Of a stretch of 64,000 nt of DNA, positions 46,294 to 58,186 are shown in pieces. The first letter of the stretch is position 1. Each line of letters opens with the position of its first letter. The translations under genes were made by a program, and so were the position numbers. The notes beneath the pieces are model-generated. The model was not told the origin of the DNA and made no database searches. It was given only the letters and a program-made list of their open reading frames with translations. The DNA comes from Anisodus tanguticus (taxonomy: Eukaryota > Streptophyta > Magnoliopsida > Solanales > Solanaceae). Location: assembly GCA_034509755.1 (NCBI GenBank), contig CM067556.1:14841501-14905500 (forward strand). Reading direction: 5' to 3'.

Positions 46294-47860
46294 TAAAAGA
46301 CATTATATATGATTAATTTATAGAATTATATTACGGTCAAATGAAGTAACAATATAAATTTAACACAACAAACAAATGAGTAATTAAATGGTGAAAAGTA
46401 AGTAATTATGGTAAATTTTGTGAATATTCACGAAAAAAAATAAAAGTGCGCAATTCTACTAATTAAAGATTTTATACAGTTAATCAGGGAGTAAATCAAG
46501 ATTTTCAACAATTGAGGGACTATAAGTGCTATTAATCCTAATATAAACTTAAAAAATGACTCACTGCTCCGCTAAAACAATTTTGTCGTCAAAATATCGC
46601 AGTTTGGAAAAAGAAAAAGTAAAGGTCAATCGTAGACGTGAATTCTAGAATAAAATTAACCCACGTGATTTTGATGCAAGTTTATCATTGCTCCAAAAGG
46701 TGGAATCTCCCACCCCATGAGCCCCACACTCCGGTCCAACAGGTCTGTGAATGAGGTAAATCATGGTGACTCAATTGATTTCAAAAGTTAGACCAGTACC
46801 ACAAATTTATCATTCTTAATTCTTATAGAAGATAGTACTCCAATCCATCAATTCATCAGTGGGATTCAACCAGGTTAAAAATTGGATACAAGAAAATAGT
46901 ATCACATGTTGTATTTTGACTTTAGACTGTTTCTTATTTCTTAATTAATCTTATCAAATACTCAGATTCTCTTAAGAAACGTGGGTTGAAATTAAGATTA
47001 ATTGAATCCACCTTAATTAGAACAAGGTTGCGAGAACATAGACTACAACCAAGACAAAAATACTAAATTGCAATAACAGTTTCTTCTTCAAATGACTTGA
47101 CTTGTGACTTAAAATTCGTTAGCCACCGTAGCGAATAATTAGTAGTAGTGTTTATTTTTTAAAAATAATACTACTACTTACATGAAAAAGTCACGGTGTT
47201 TAATTAAGTTTTTGGAAGAAAAAAAATGTGAAGTGATGCCGAGAAATACCAAAAGCTATAATTGAAGTTTGTATCTTCTTATGGAAGCAAAAAGATTATT
47301 TTTTAGAACCGAATTACCTTTACCAAATGTATATTTATCATTTTGTCCCTGCTTAATTTAACCATTATGTCTCTCATAACTATACAATTTTCAGAAATAC
47401 AAAATATTCTTTTACTCATGATCATCGAAATAGGATTGAGAAATGCTCAATCTTGGCAAGAAGAAGATCAACGGTGAAGGCAAGATAGTCATGAGTGGCA
47501 TAGAAATAACTTAAAATTTGTGTCACTTACTAGCGTGGCTTAGTGTCAATAAATAGATTGAGAATTATGAAATTTTAGATTTAATTTTTTTGTAAAAGTA
47601 AGGAATACCACTGCGATCTTTGCTTACTTATACAACTTTTGATGAATAGAAATAAAATTACATGATATTTGTGCTCATGAAAAATAATAGCTATCTTGTA
47701 GAATTAGTTAATAAATATACAAGTTTGTTTGGCAGATTATTAATATAAAAGAAAACTACCTAAAAGTATTTATTTGTGTACGTCAAATTAATATATATAT
47801 TCTAATTACTCCATAAATTAAAGTGAGAATATATATTTATTAATTAACTATAACTTAGTA
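46294..47860. other. Intergenic region upstream of the ERF gene
   Basis: AT-rich, no gene seen. The proximal 200 bases before 47870 would hold the ERF promoter; several TATATA runs prevent a single TATA call. Confidence 0.4.
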
Positions 47861-47937
47861 ATAGTACATATATGTGCGCACACAATAACAACACTTCTTC
47901 TCTAAATCCCCCATTTTCTCTCTCTCACAGCATTTCC

Positions 47938-48396
47938 ATGGCTTCAACTCGTGAGGGTCACTACAGAGGAGTGAGAAAGCGTCCATGGGGTCGTTACGCC
48001 GCTGAGATACGTGACCCTTGGAAGAAAACACGTGTCTGGTTAGGCACTTTCGACACCCCCGAAGAAGCCGCCCTCGCTTACGACGGCGCCGCTCGTTCTC
48101 TCCGCGGCGCTAAAGCCAAGACCAACTTCCCTCCCCCGCCGTCTTCTTCCGCCGTCGCTCCACCTCATCCTATTCCCCTTGACCTCAACCTCCCCTCCGA
48201 TCACCGGTGGACTTCCCCGTCCGGCCGTCGGCTTATGATAGGTGAGTTTCTACAAGTCGGTCCTCCGCCGGATATGAACTTGCCGGTGACCAGCCTTGCT
48301 CCGGCGAAGGAGGCTGATGGCGCCGCCAAGTATTTTGGGATTGTGAGACGTGGGTTGTCTATTGACTTGAATGAACCGCCGCCGTTGTGGATGTGA
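47938..48396 (+). CDS. AP2/ERF transcription factor with EAR repression motifs (ERF group VIII-like)
   Basis: 152 aa, single exon. Residues 8-66 form one AP2/ERF domain (HYRGVRKRPWGRYAAEIRDP, RVWLGTF, AALAYDGAARSLRGAKAKTNFP). Ala and Asp at the two group-defining positions (AAEIRD, TFDT) mark an ERF, not a DREB. An EAR motif LDLNL is at 81-85 and a second DLNEP is at 143-147, five residues from the C-terminus. EAR motifs recruit TOPLESS-type corepressors in this family, so a nuclear GCC-box repressor is inferred. I chose ATG 47938 (ccATGGct context, right before the AP2 domain). An in-frame ATG at 47872 would add 22 residues of low complexity and lies in the TATA-rich zone. No introns or damage. 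Confidence 0.92.
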   Translation: MASTREGHYRGVRKRPWGRYAAEIRDPWKKTRVWLGTFDTPEEAALAYDGAARSLRGAKAKTNFPPPPSSSAVAPPHPIPLDLNLPSDHRWTSPSGRRLMIGEFLQVGPPPDMNLPVTSLAPAKEADGAAKYFGIVRRGLSIDLNEPPPLWM

Positions 48397-50640
48397 GGTG
48401 GCAATGACTATGTAAAATTACTTTTTTTCTTTTGTTGTCATTCTCTCTATTTTCAAGCTTTTGAGAGAAGTCTAATTCCTATGACTATGAAGAAAAGTAA
48501 AAAAAAGAAAAAAAGAAGTTTCCTTGAGATATTTATGTTATTAGGAGGAAGAATTATTATGTAAATACCTGTTTTTAATTTTAATCCTGGTCTATCTTTT
48601 TATAGCATCCTTAATTATCATAAAACTGAAGTATATGCGACTTTATAATGGTCTTATTTCATTGGTTTTTTGTTCTTTTAATCATGTTTACATTTATACA
48701 TCTGTAGGTATATACGTTGAAAGTGTATATATTATATATATACGTAAATTGTAGTATGTACTTACATGTGCTTCGCTCGACGTGTGTGTGTATATACATG
48801 TTTGGTATATTAATGTTAAAATAATTTGTACATTTGCTTCAATCGAAGAATAGTTAGAAGATAGATTATTCTACCACTGACACTCCTATTTGGATAACGT
48901 TAGTAAGATGTATGTACAATACGGTAGATCCAAAATGATTTTTTTTTTAAAAAGGAACAGTAGTTACTGCTGTGTAAAACAGTGGATAATAATAGCAACA
49001 GTTTTTTGGAAATGGATGGAGATGGTGCAACTCAAAAATACAACTAAGCTTGTAACTTTGTGGAATTGGTGGCTGTATAATTGGATGAATAAAGTATATA
49101 TATTTACAAAATTATTTGCAGCAAAAATTCTTGCCTTCCTGTTTACTCGAACGCATAATAATAAAAATTATATATTAAAAAAGGATATTAGTTCCTGTTC
49201 TTTGTTTGGCTTTATCGGGGTGTGGTAGATTTTTGAGACATGATCTTTTGTTTTCACCTTTTCAGGTGGCGCATGGAAGAGTATTACAATTATTATTATT
49301 AAAAGGGTAAAAGCAGAAAGGTGACTAATACAGAGAGTAGTAGGAGTATTACTTTATTAAACTAGTACTAGGGTAAGAAAATCTTACACAGTATCAAAAT
49401 ACCTGCTAGTTCATTCTCCAAATAGTACAAATTTAAAATGAAAAGTAACCTTAAGACAATAATGTAACACAGAAAAAGAACTCTTTTTCAGCTAAAACTT
49501 TCACTAAGAGCAGGCTGCTGATGGTTCAGCTTTTCATCTACCATTAATGTTGAGTTATATGCATTGATATTTTAAGACAATTTATTACTTCTCCCTACAA
49601 TATAAGCCAATTATCTCTTGTTCTTTTTTAAATAATGTTAATGTGACTTTTTTGATTGAATAGTTAAATCTCAATTAATTTGACCATCTTATGTATCATG
49701 TATACCAAGGTGCAACTGGCTAAAAGGGAAAAAAATAGTCTTGAATATTACCTCTGCTGCTCAATTTTGTTATGTTATATACACATTTTATTTTTTCTAC
49801 TACTATTTATTTACTTCACTTTTTGGTACTACTTGGTAAGGGGGGTCCATTTGATTGTGATTACGTGATGGTAAAAGATTAACTAAAGTTTAAAAATTAT
49901 CCACAGAGACTGCTAAATGGATTTTAAAATGGTGGATGATTGACAGAAATTTGGTGTTAATAGATAAGGTGCATGGGGTACAAAATCCAATCAAGAAAAG
50001 GCAACTTGTTATATTTTGGGTTAAAATTAGTGTAACTTCTACTATTAGAGCTCGAACATTAATGTTTAGCAAAAAAAACTTTCGGTGCCGCTTTTGCATT
50101 TTTATTAAAAAAAAACTAAAGCTATGAATCAAGTAATTTGATAATAAATATAATGAACAGTACTGGCAAAATTAGAGTCCAGTTATTCCAGAACTCGCTG
50201 CCGTTACATCCCTTTAATCTTTAGAAGATGATGGATTCTTCTATAATATCACGACTAAGTTTATCCTAAATTTTCTATTTTATTTAGATTTTATTATAAT
50301 TATATTTTACTTTTAAAAAAATCTTGATGAAAAAGATTTTAAGGACTACCATATTTTTTTGAGTAGAAGATTTAGACTTCTATAAATATAATCAATGTCT
50401 CGTACTATAGCTAAGGGGTCCATTTGATTGAGAGTACGTGCTAGAAATAAATAAGCCATAAAATGGGCTTCGACTGATAGAGGACCGTGAGGGGATTGGG
50501 GTTATGTTAAAAATATTTTTCATTTGGTTTGAATTTTCTGGCAAAATAATATTGATTCTCCATCTTCATATAATTTTCATCACTGATGCTTGACATGTTT
50601 AAAAATGGAGTCATTGGAAGTTAATAGTATTGAAGTCTTT
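48397..50640. other. Intergenic region downstream of the ERF gene
   Basis: No gene. Open frames at 48890, 49680 and 49890/49936 have AT-driven composition and no domain features. Confidence 0.45.
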
Positions 50641-50670
50641 TAGGGTTAAAAGTTTTTGGAGCGAATTTCG

Positions 50671-50780
50671 GGTTAAAAACGAGCCCTTTGCAGAGTTAAA
50701 AGTGAGTCATTTGCAGGATTAAAAGTGAGTCCTTTGCAAGATTAAAAATGAGTCATTGGAAGGGTTAAAAAATGAGTTTT
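50671..50780. repeat. Degenerate 23-24 bp tandem repeat
   Basis: About four to five units of 'gattaaaagtgagtcctttgcaa' type, drifting from 'gggttaaaaacgagccctttgcag' to 'gggttaaaaaatgagtttt'. Lies inside what would be the retroelement interior next to the primer site at 50970. Confidence 0.75.
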
Positions 50781-50969
50781 AATTTTAAAGATGTAGCAGC
50801 ATCATTTTTGATAATATGGTTGATTTTTTTTCTCCACATGTAGCAGCTCAGACTTTTTCTTCTTTTCTTATTTGACAAAACTCTTCATTATCGCCAAATT
50901 GGTTGCTCTTGATTTGAACCCGTCTTGAATTTGTCCTGAACATTGCCGAACTATTGGCTGAACCATTGG

Positions 50970-50980
50970 CTCTGATACCA
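50970..50980 (-). other. tRNA-iMet primer binding site of a truncated copia element
   Basis: Minus strand TGGTATCAGAG two bases inside the LTR end at 50983. Canonical plant copia site. Confidence 0.8.
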
Positions 50981-50982
50981 CT

Positions 50983-51392
50983 TGTTGGAATCGAAATAAT
51001 CAGGGTGTCATGCGGAAGTTAATAATTGCAAACCTTGAACAACGATAAATCAGACAACAAAAAATTATAAAAAGACTTATGATAATATATGAGTTTGGTC
51101 AATTGACCTACATATGATAAAATTAATATTAAAAAAATCTAAAGTTATTGAGAGAAAAATTTCCCCCTAAATAGAACTTTCAAAACGACTACATTGTTGA
51201 TGTTATTGTGTTATGCCTGAGAATAAATGATCTTCTATTTATAGAAGTTCAAAACTTCTCCTACAAGAAAAATAATAAATATGGTAGCGTCCATTTCTAC
51301 AAAGAAATCTTTCCGCCAAAAAAATCTTCTTAAAGTAAATACAATTATGATAGAAACCAAATAAGATAGAAAATTTAGGATAATTCCTAACA
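50983..51392 (-). repeat. LTR of a copia-type element (5' LTR, interior lost)
   Basis: Minus strand starts TGTTAGGAATTATCC and ends GATTCCAACA. Same family as the solo LTR at 60387-60748 (shared landmarks catgcggaag, gataaatcagacaa, agtttggtcaattgacctac, tcctatttatagaagt). The primer site identifies it as a 5' LTR. No second LTR found nearby. Confidence 0.8.
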
Positions 51393-52328
51393 ATATTAAA
51401 GTAATTGACAATGACAGTTAAGTGTAATATTATGTGGTATAGTGTAAATTAATGGGGCGGCTTTGCATCATAGGTTAGTCAAACATTTTGCTGTTTTAGA
51501 TTTAAAATATTTTATAAATTAATCAATGGTTACTATAGACTTGTGACAATCATTCTATGTTGAATTGGTCAGAAGAAAATTCCCATTTCCAGCAAAAGTT
51601 TGCAGCAACACTGGACCAAGTCATAGATTATAGTATACAAGGAAGGAAACTTTAAGAAATGAAATAATTTTCGAGTTGTCATCAAAAGTTACTCTGCTTT
51701 TTTATATTAAAAATAAAATACTAGTACCCATTGTGGTCGGGCCTACACAAACGGTAAGGAAATAGAAAGAACAATTACTCATAAATCATAATATTTCATG
51801 CAGAGAACGAAATTGAAATTTGAAAAGTTGGTGAACGTACAAATGTACAATTAAATAAATATCAGATGCTATGATATTATTAAAACTAAATATATCTGTA
51901 CAAGTGTACGTACGTAAACTAATATTTAGTTGTGCTTAAGTCAGGATATTTTAGCTATACATTGGCAATCTAGCTCCCCCATCTAGTTCGATATGACAAT
52001 ATTATACAGACAATATTACTATTTCAGAAATTAAAAATATTATTATTAGATCATAAACTTGATACAGTTAAGTACTTTAAATTATTAATTCTAGAGCATG
52101 ATTAATAGAATTGGAGCGAATTTAATTTAATTTATTGTCAAATAAAAATCTATCATTGGACAATAAAAGTAAAGATCTTAAAGAAAGGAAAAGCTACTAA
52201 AACAAGAGAGTCGTAAGTAAGCTAGCAAGAAGGATAAGTGCTCTTCATCTCTAGGAAAATTGGGTTTAAGATTTGATAATTTAAGTCTTGCTTCTTTTAA
52301 TTGATTCGTATACTTTTTAAATAGTATA
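51393..52328. other. Intergenic AT-rich stretch
   Basis: Nothing recognised. Confidence 0.4.
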
Positions 52329-52516
52329 CCCTCTGTTTTAAAAGTTAATTTTACTTTCTTTTTTAATCCGTTTAAAAAATATATTTTTTTTTGATAATTT
52401 TTTAACTCTAATTTTCCACATAACATATTGAACAATTACAAGATTAAAAAGTTGTTTTTATTTTTTTAAATTATATGTCAAATTAATATCAGATAATATT
52501 TTTAAAAAGGAGGGAG
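52329..52516. mobile_element. Stowaway-type MITE
   Basis: TA + ccctctgttttaaaagtta ... atttttaaaaaggagggag + TA, 188 bp. Confidence 0.72.
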
Positions 52517-52724
52517 TATGTAAATTAAGAAGTTTGATTGTGGATTTTGCCACCTACACGGAAATGGAGAAAATAACACGTATTTGGAATTTGGAAGTGA
52601 GAAAATAAAATCAGATGACGCATCAACAGTGAATATCCATCCAGTACTGCTTATAATATATCAAACTGATTAAACAAATGGTGCTGCTGGCATAACTTGA
52701 CACAATATATGTATAAAGTCTATT

Positions 52725-52870
52725 TTTTTTTGATAATTCAGGTTTCCAGGCTTGCGCCTGACTACTTCACTGGTATTACCCAGACGTTCTGAAGGTAATA
52801 GCACCGGTCCTTCAACACTATTACCAGGTAAATCTCGGGATGTGCTCCGGTGGCCAGTTTTTCTGGGAGC
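52725..52870 (-). mobile_element. SINE-like element, minus orientation
   Basis: Read on minus: 'ccggagcacatcccgattt-like' head with tacctggtaatagtgttg, agtgaagtagtcaggcgcaa, gcctggaaacc, then an A-rich tail (tatcaaaaaaaaatag). GC-rich against its surroundings. It resembles Au-type or other Solanaceae SINE tails, but I cannot assign it firmly. Confidence 0.45.
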
Positions 52871-53060
52871 GTACAACTATTTTAGTCTTAGTGAAAAATG
52901 ACTTCATAGTTGATATTTTATTCCTCCGAGACAAGAGAATTATTACACTTAGCATGCTTAATTTTTTAATTCTTCCAACACTTAGAGATCATAAGTTATT
53001 TTTTAAAAAATATTTTTTATTTTTTCCTCTAATTTTTTTATACATTTAGACATACACCTA

Positions 53061-53160
53061 ATTTAGTTATATGATAAACTTATTTATACTGTCTACAGTA
53101 CAAACTATATGTTAGTTATATGATCAACCTATTTATACTGTCTACAGTACAAATTATATG
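53061..53160. repeat. 51-bp tandem duplication
   Basis: 'agttatatgataaacttatt' plus 'tatactgtctacagtacaaactatatg' occurs twice with a few changes. Confidence 0.85.
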
Positions 53161-53303
53161 TTAATGTAAACTATAAATATCTTATAAACAATAAAAAAAA
53201 ATCACATACAAAACTTGCCTACTTCTTGACGAAATTTCATTTATTTTATAAGAAAAAATGATTGAATCAAAACTTAGTAAAAACTTTTACTCAATTTGAT
53301 ATA

Positions 53304-53534
53304 CTCTATGTCTCAATTCATATGACACACTTTTCTTTTTAGTCAGTTCCAAAAAAATGACACACTTCCTTATTTGAAAATAATTTAAATTTAATCATTA
53401 TATTTTACGCTAAACGAGATAATCTATACCATATATTTTTGACTTGTTTTATACCACAAGATTTAAAAGTTTTTCTTTATTTTTTAAACTTCGTGTCCAA
53501 TCAAATTACATCATATAAATTGAGACGGAGGAAG
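53304..53534. mobile_element. Stowaway-type MITE
   Basis: TA + ctctatgtctcaattcatatg ... catataaattgagacggaggaag + TA, 231 bp; ends are inverted copies over about 25 bp. Confidence 0.8.
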
Positions 53535-53544
53535 TAATATTTAG

Positions 53545-54035
53545 CTAAATTAAAATAATTCAATGTTTTAATTAAAGTCAATCATAATATTGACTGCTTT
53601 CATCTATTGTTTGCCATTTTAAAAAAAAAACTTAATAGAAGTAAACAAAAATTTGATGATTGTTCCTCAATCATATATAATACTTATCTTGATTTTTTTT
53701 TAAATTTAATTTTTCATTCAAAGTCAAACATAGTGTTTACTACTTGTTACATCCGCTGTTGTTTTAAAAGAAAACCGATTGAAGTAAATAAGAACTTGTT
53801 AATTGTTACTCAATTATATATAATACTTAGCTAATTGAGATAGTTCAATGTTTAAATTGATGTCAACCATAGTATTGATTACTTGTTACATCTATTTTTT
53901 ATTAAAAAAAGATTGAATTAAATCAAAATTTAGCAAATATTTTATCCTATATCATGTATAATACTTAGGTAAATCGAAAGCAATTCAATTCAACTAAAAT
54001 CAATCATATTGTTGATTACTTGGTACATCTACTAT
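53545..54035. repeat. Degenerate tandem array, unit about 136-146 bp
   Basis: The landmark 'attgattacttgttacatct' recurs near 53590, 53735, 53875 and 54012 with 'tcaattatatataatacttag' about 75 bases after it. Divergence of about 25-30% by eye. A related piece (gattgaatcaaaacttagtaa) at 53250-53290 lies on the other side of the Stowaway at 53304, so the MITE interrupts the array. Confidence 0.65.
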
Positions 54036-56080
54036 AGGGCTTCTTTGACTCATATCTTGTGACCAGCTATGTATTTTTGTCCTTAATAACCGCCTATTTC
54101 CTTTGGAGCCTTATTCCTTTCTGAATCACTTAAAACCTGAAAACACAAAACAACACGCATAATACTGCACAAGACAAATAAAAGACAAACAAAAGACTCC
54201 CTAAAATACACTCTAAAACAGTACTAAAATCTACCTAACAACAATCTTAAAAAATACATAAAAAGAATAAAAAAATATAATCTCCTCCTGTTTGTATTTT
54301 TATGACATTAAAATATATACAATGACTAATGAAAAGTGAAGAATTTATATACATGTTAGTATATTTAAATCTTTGCTAATAATTTTATTTTATTTTTATT
54401 AAAATGTTTTTTATGTAAGCACCTATATAGCCTTATATCAAGAGTACAAAGGTATATAGAGCTGAAGAATAGGAAGAAGACATAATTCATACTTAATACT
54501 TTTCAATGAAGACATTATTGGACTAATTTTTTTTTTTTAAAATAGGCTTGCAAAAATTTGTTTAATCCATGTATTGAAAAGAATAATTACATAGGAAAGA
54601 GAGAGAATAAAAGAGAATATATTGGGAAGAAAAACAATAACTACCTTTGAAGAGAGATAGTGAAATTGAAATTTTCATCTTTTTTTATAGAAGAACATTT
54701 TTGGTATAGAAAAAATAATAAGTGACTATTATATATTTATATCCTCAAAAGTCATGTGAAATTATTTAATACCCTAAAAACTTGTGTGAAATTACTTTAA
54801 TGCCAAAACAAATTGTGCCAAATATGATTATTCTTAAACAAATAAGTCGATGAGAATCAGAGTGGAGGGGACCACACCAAGTTTGAAGGAAAGATAAAAA
54901 AAAAAAAAAGTTAAGACACGCAAGTCTCAACTTTTTCAGATTTTGTTATTTTCTTAATTTTAAATTATTAGGAAAATGTGTAAACGGATAGGTACCTAAT
55001 AAAGTGTCAGCAGGGAAATATGCAGATTTGCTGTTACTTGTTACAGAGCACTGTCTGCAACTTCATTGTAATTACTACTTTAACCCTACCACCCGGCCAG
55101 CCGTCATTTCAACTTTCAAATATTTATCTCGAGCCCCTCTCTAGTCTTCCTCATTTACGTTTATATGACACGGCCTTGCCTTTTCATTTTAAGACGTTTT
55201 TACAACAATAAAATTATGTGTGGTTGGATATACATAGAAATTAATTGGAAATAAATTTATAAATTTAAATAAAATGTGGCCGGAGGTACTCATTATAAGT
55301 CTAACGTTTTGATCATGTAATAAAAATAAACTTACGCATAACTGATCGATGTTCCATTTAAAATTAAATAATACTCTCATTAAGTTATTCAAGAATTTAT
55401 ATACTAATTCATATAAACTGTAATGTGCAAAAACAAAATATTTATAGCAAAATAAATACAAAAATATTCAAATATGAAAATTAATTAAGTAATTCCTACA
55501 TGTTTTCTTTCTTTCCATAACAATAATTACATTATTTCTCATGATATGACAAAATAATTGTATTCTTGTATCATTGCATTATATCTCATCATATGACAAG
55601 TTATTTTTTATTCCTCAAGACAAATGACTTTTATATAATAATTGTAATCGAGGGAAACACACAAATAGCCGTTTTAGGATCACTATTTTGAAATAAAAAT
55701 CTGAGTTTAAAAAGTTTTTAAAATTAGTTGTCTTAGAATTAAATATAGACACGAAGATTGAAGTCAATAATTTTGGGAGCGAAGTTTAGAAAATATATGG
55801 TCTATACTCTATAGTACAAAATCATACATGAGTATGAGTTTTGAGCCTAGCTTCAAATTTAAACGTCTATAATTGATATGACCTTCCTAAATTTAAACTT
55901 GAAGTAACGATTGACGGCCCTCACGTACACGCGCCTCTTTAATCATTACTTCCGCCTTCACGGCGCCGTTTCCCTATTCAAACCTTTCCTTTTATTTATC
56001 TTTTTCCTTAATTTGGTGCTATACGACTTGTCACGCGTGATACACTTGCAATATAGTTTGCATATATTTTCTTCTTTTCA
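54036..56080. other. Intergenic AT-rich stretch
   Basis: No gene. Open frames at 55020 and 55189 (minus) have no protein-like features. Confidence 0.4.
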
Positions 56081-56089
56081 CTCACATTA

Positions 56090-56510
56090 GACCAGACGAG
56101 TAGAGACCTTAGATATGAGGTTGTAAATATCGTAGAAGTTACGGATTAAGGTATAAGATTAGGTAATAGTATGGATCTCGTATATTCTTACATACTAGCA
56201 GGTTTAGTATTATCTTATAGGTTCTTATTATTTATTTTTTTGTTACTATTTGTTATCTCTTGTTATTACATCAGTTAATGCATTTATCGTTAAAATTTAT
56301 TTATTATTATTTATTTAAAGTATTTTGCCACTTTATTTATTTATTACTTTTATTTCTTCAAACTGTATCTAATTTTTTTTGTCATGTTTTCGCTTGAGCC
56401 GAGTCTTTCGGAAATAGCGTTCCTACTTTCCAAAGTAGGGGTAAGGTTTGCATATATTATATCTTCCTCAGACCCCATCGTGTGGGTTTACATTGAATAT
56501 GTTGTTGTAT
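56090..56510 (+). mobile_element. RTE-LINE 3' end / TS-type SINE, plus orientation
   Basis: 'gattaaggtataagattagg', 'tttgttactatttgttatctc' and then cttgagccgagtctttcgga, 'aagtaggggtaaggtttgc', 'cagaccccatcgtgtgggttt', ending tatgttgttgtat. Same family as 11491-11659; this copy has the longer upstream part typical of RTE-derived ends. Confidence 0.72.
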
Positions 56511-56570
56511 ATTTTATTTCTGGAACTCTGTTTGTCTCTGTCATTTTTTTTGCCTTTTTTTGTTCTATGT

Positions 56571-56702
56571 ATTCTACAACAATAACAACATATTCAGTGT
56601 AACTTCAAAGTAGAGTTTAGGGAGGGTAAAATATATGCAAATTTTACCTCTAATTTTATGGGGTAGAAAAATTATTTTCGATAAACATTCGGCTCAAAAG
56701 AA
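56571..56702 (-). mobile_element. TS-type SINE, minus orientation
   Basis: 'acaacaataacaacatattc' (tail, reversed), 'gggagggtaaaatatatgca', 'cattcggctcaaaagaag'. More diverged than the 56090 copy; the two are tail-to-tail. Confidence 0.68.
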
Positions 56703-57379
56703 GGCTAGTCAATATTAAAATATAAGAAAAATAAAAGAATAAAATAAAATTCATATAAAAATATGAATGTGTATGGGAAAACTAAATAATACTATAAAGA
56801 AAGAAAAAAAAGGAGAATTATGATAGCTAATAACATTTGTTCTACTCCAACACTGGAGAGTTCAACTCATCATTTCCTTCACCGGTAAGTACTACTATGC
56901 TTCTATTTAATATTCTCATCTCTAGCTCTTTCTACCTGATACTTTATATACTTAAAAAATGACCCCCATACTTCCATTGTCAACCAACTAAATAATTTTA
57001 GTTCAATCTGTTGCGATATAATTGAAGGGAATTCAAATTCTGATTTAGCTTTATTTATAGTAATGGTTTTACAAAATTCTGGTCTTTTAGCTAATGTTGT
57101 TTTCTTATTTGTAATTCTTGCACCTTTAGTGATAATGGTACCCTGTTAGACAATATTTTGATTTCTTAATTTGGGGTTGCACAAGATTATCCCTTAAAAA
57201 ATGTCAGCATCTGTTTTGCATTTTATCTGTCTTCGCAAGCAGAAAAGTAAATTTAAGCACGAAATATTATGGATGTTGATTGATATCAGTAAATTTACGA
57301 AATTAATCTTTAATTTTTTATGTTGAGGGATAAATTTAGCCGGACAAGTTGCTCTGTCATTTCTATAGTTCTTCCAATT
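56703..57379. other. Intergenic stretch
   Basis: No gene supported. Confidence 0.4.
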
Positions 57380-57384
57380 ATGTA

Positions 57385-57665
57385 TATTGAAGTGTGTGAC
57401 CATCTGATCTAAAAGCTTAAGCTGTTAGATAGAACACACTTTTAATATTTGATTATATTCTCAACACGCCCCCTCACGTGGTGGCCTGATTTTTTTTCAT
57501 GGTCCAAGCACGTGGAAATTCTTTTTTTGAGAATGAGTGGCGGTGAGGTTCGATCCCAGGACTTTTGGCCTGTTCTGATACCATATTGAAGTGTGTGACC
57601 ATCTGATCTAAAAGCTTAAGCTGTTAGATAGAACACACTTTTAATATTTGATTATATTCTCAACA
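57385..57665 (-). mobile_element. TRIM (terminal-repeat retrotransposon in miniature), 281 bp, complete
   Basis: Two 82-bp direct repeats (57385-57466 and 57584-57665), identical by eye, starting tgttgagaat on minus. Interior only 117 bp with a tRNA-iMet site (minus TGGTATCAGAACA next to the 5' LTR at 57583) and a purine tract (minus cacgtgagggggcg next to the 3' LTR). Target duplication atgta at 57380-57384 and 57666-57670. No coding capacity; must have moved with borrowed enzymes. Confidence 0.92.
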
Positions 57666-57670
57666 ATGTA

Positions 57671-58070
57671 CCTAAGAGCTACAAATATAATTTACATCTG
57701 TGGTCTGTACTCTGTAGTATTGTTAAATCGATTTATTGCTTCCTCGACTGCTTTATAATATTTTCTTGCCGACCCGAATGCACAAAGTAGCTTACGGCAC
57801 CGGACTGCTTTTTTTTTTTTTATATCTAAAATTTTCTTGCCTTCTGGTCAAGATTGTTTGTGGCTTTTATTGGTTCTACAGGTTAGTAATTTAATGTGTA
57901 TGAGCTTAAACATGGGATGGGAATGCAAATATTGGTATCTGGTGTTTGTTTAATTTGGACCAAGTGGTTTTATCGTTCTCTATTACTGGGTAATCAGTAG
58001 TAAGATTTTATGTTTTCGACTATATTTACATGTGAGCCCAACATAATACATTTATTCTCTTTTGTTTTTT
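57671..58070. other. Intergenic or intronic stretch
   Basis: Nothing recognised. Confidence 0.35.
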
Positions 58071-58075
58071 GCTAT

Positions 58076-58186
58076 TGTAGCGCTTCTGAATTATAGGACT
58101 ATTGAGTATGAACCTATAACGACATATGTGTTGTGCTGGTTGCATTATGCACTTATGCCTGGATTGCCTTATGAGAGCTTAGCTGG
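58076..58186 (+). other. Possible orphan exon
   Basis: Flanked by tattgtag and gtacgcg, it reads LLNYRTIEYEPITTYVLCWL, HYALMPGLPYESLA. The composition looks protein-like (Tyr/Leu/Pro), unlike neighbouring AT-driven frames. I do not recognise the family. Could belong with the block at 58707-58806 or the relic at 60200. Confidence 0.3.

Noticed and set aside
48890..49228. 112-codon open frame
   Set aside because: Trp/Lys/Asn-rich from AT-rich DNA, no family resemblance, no promoter evidence.
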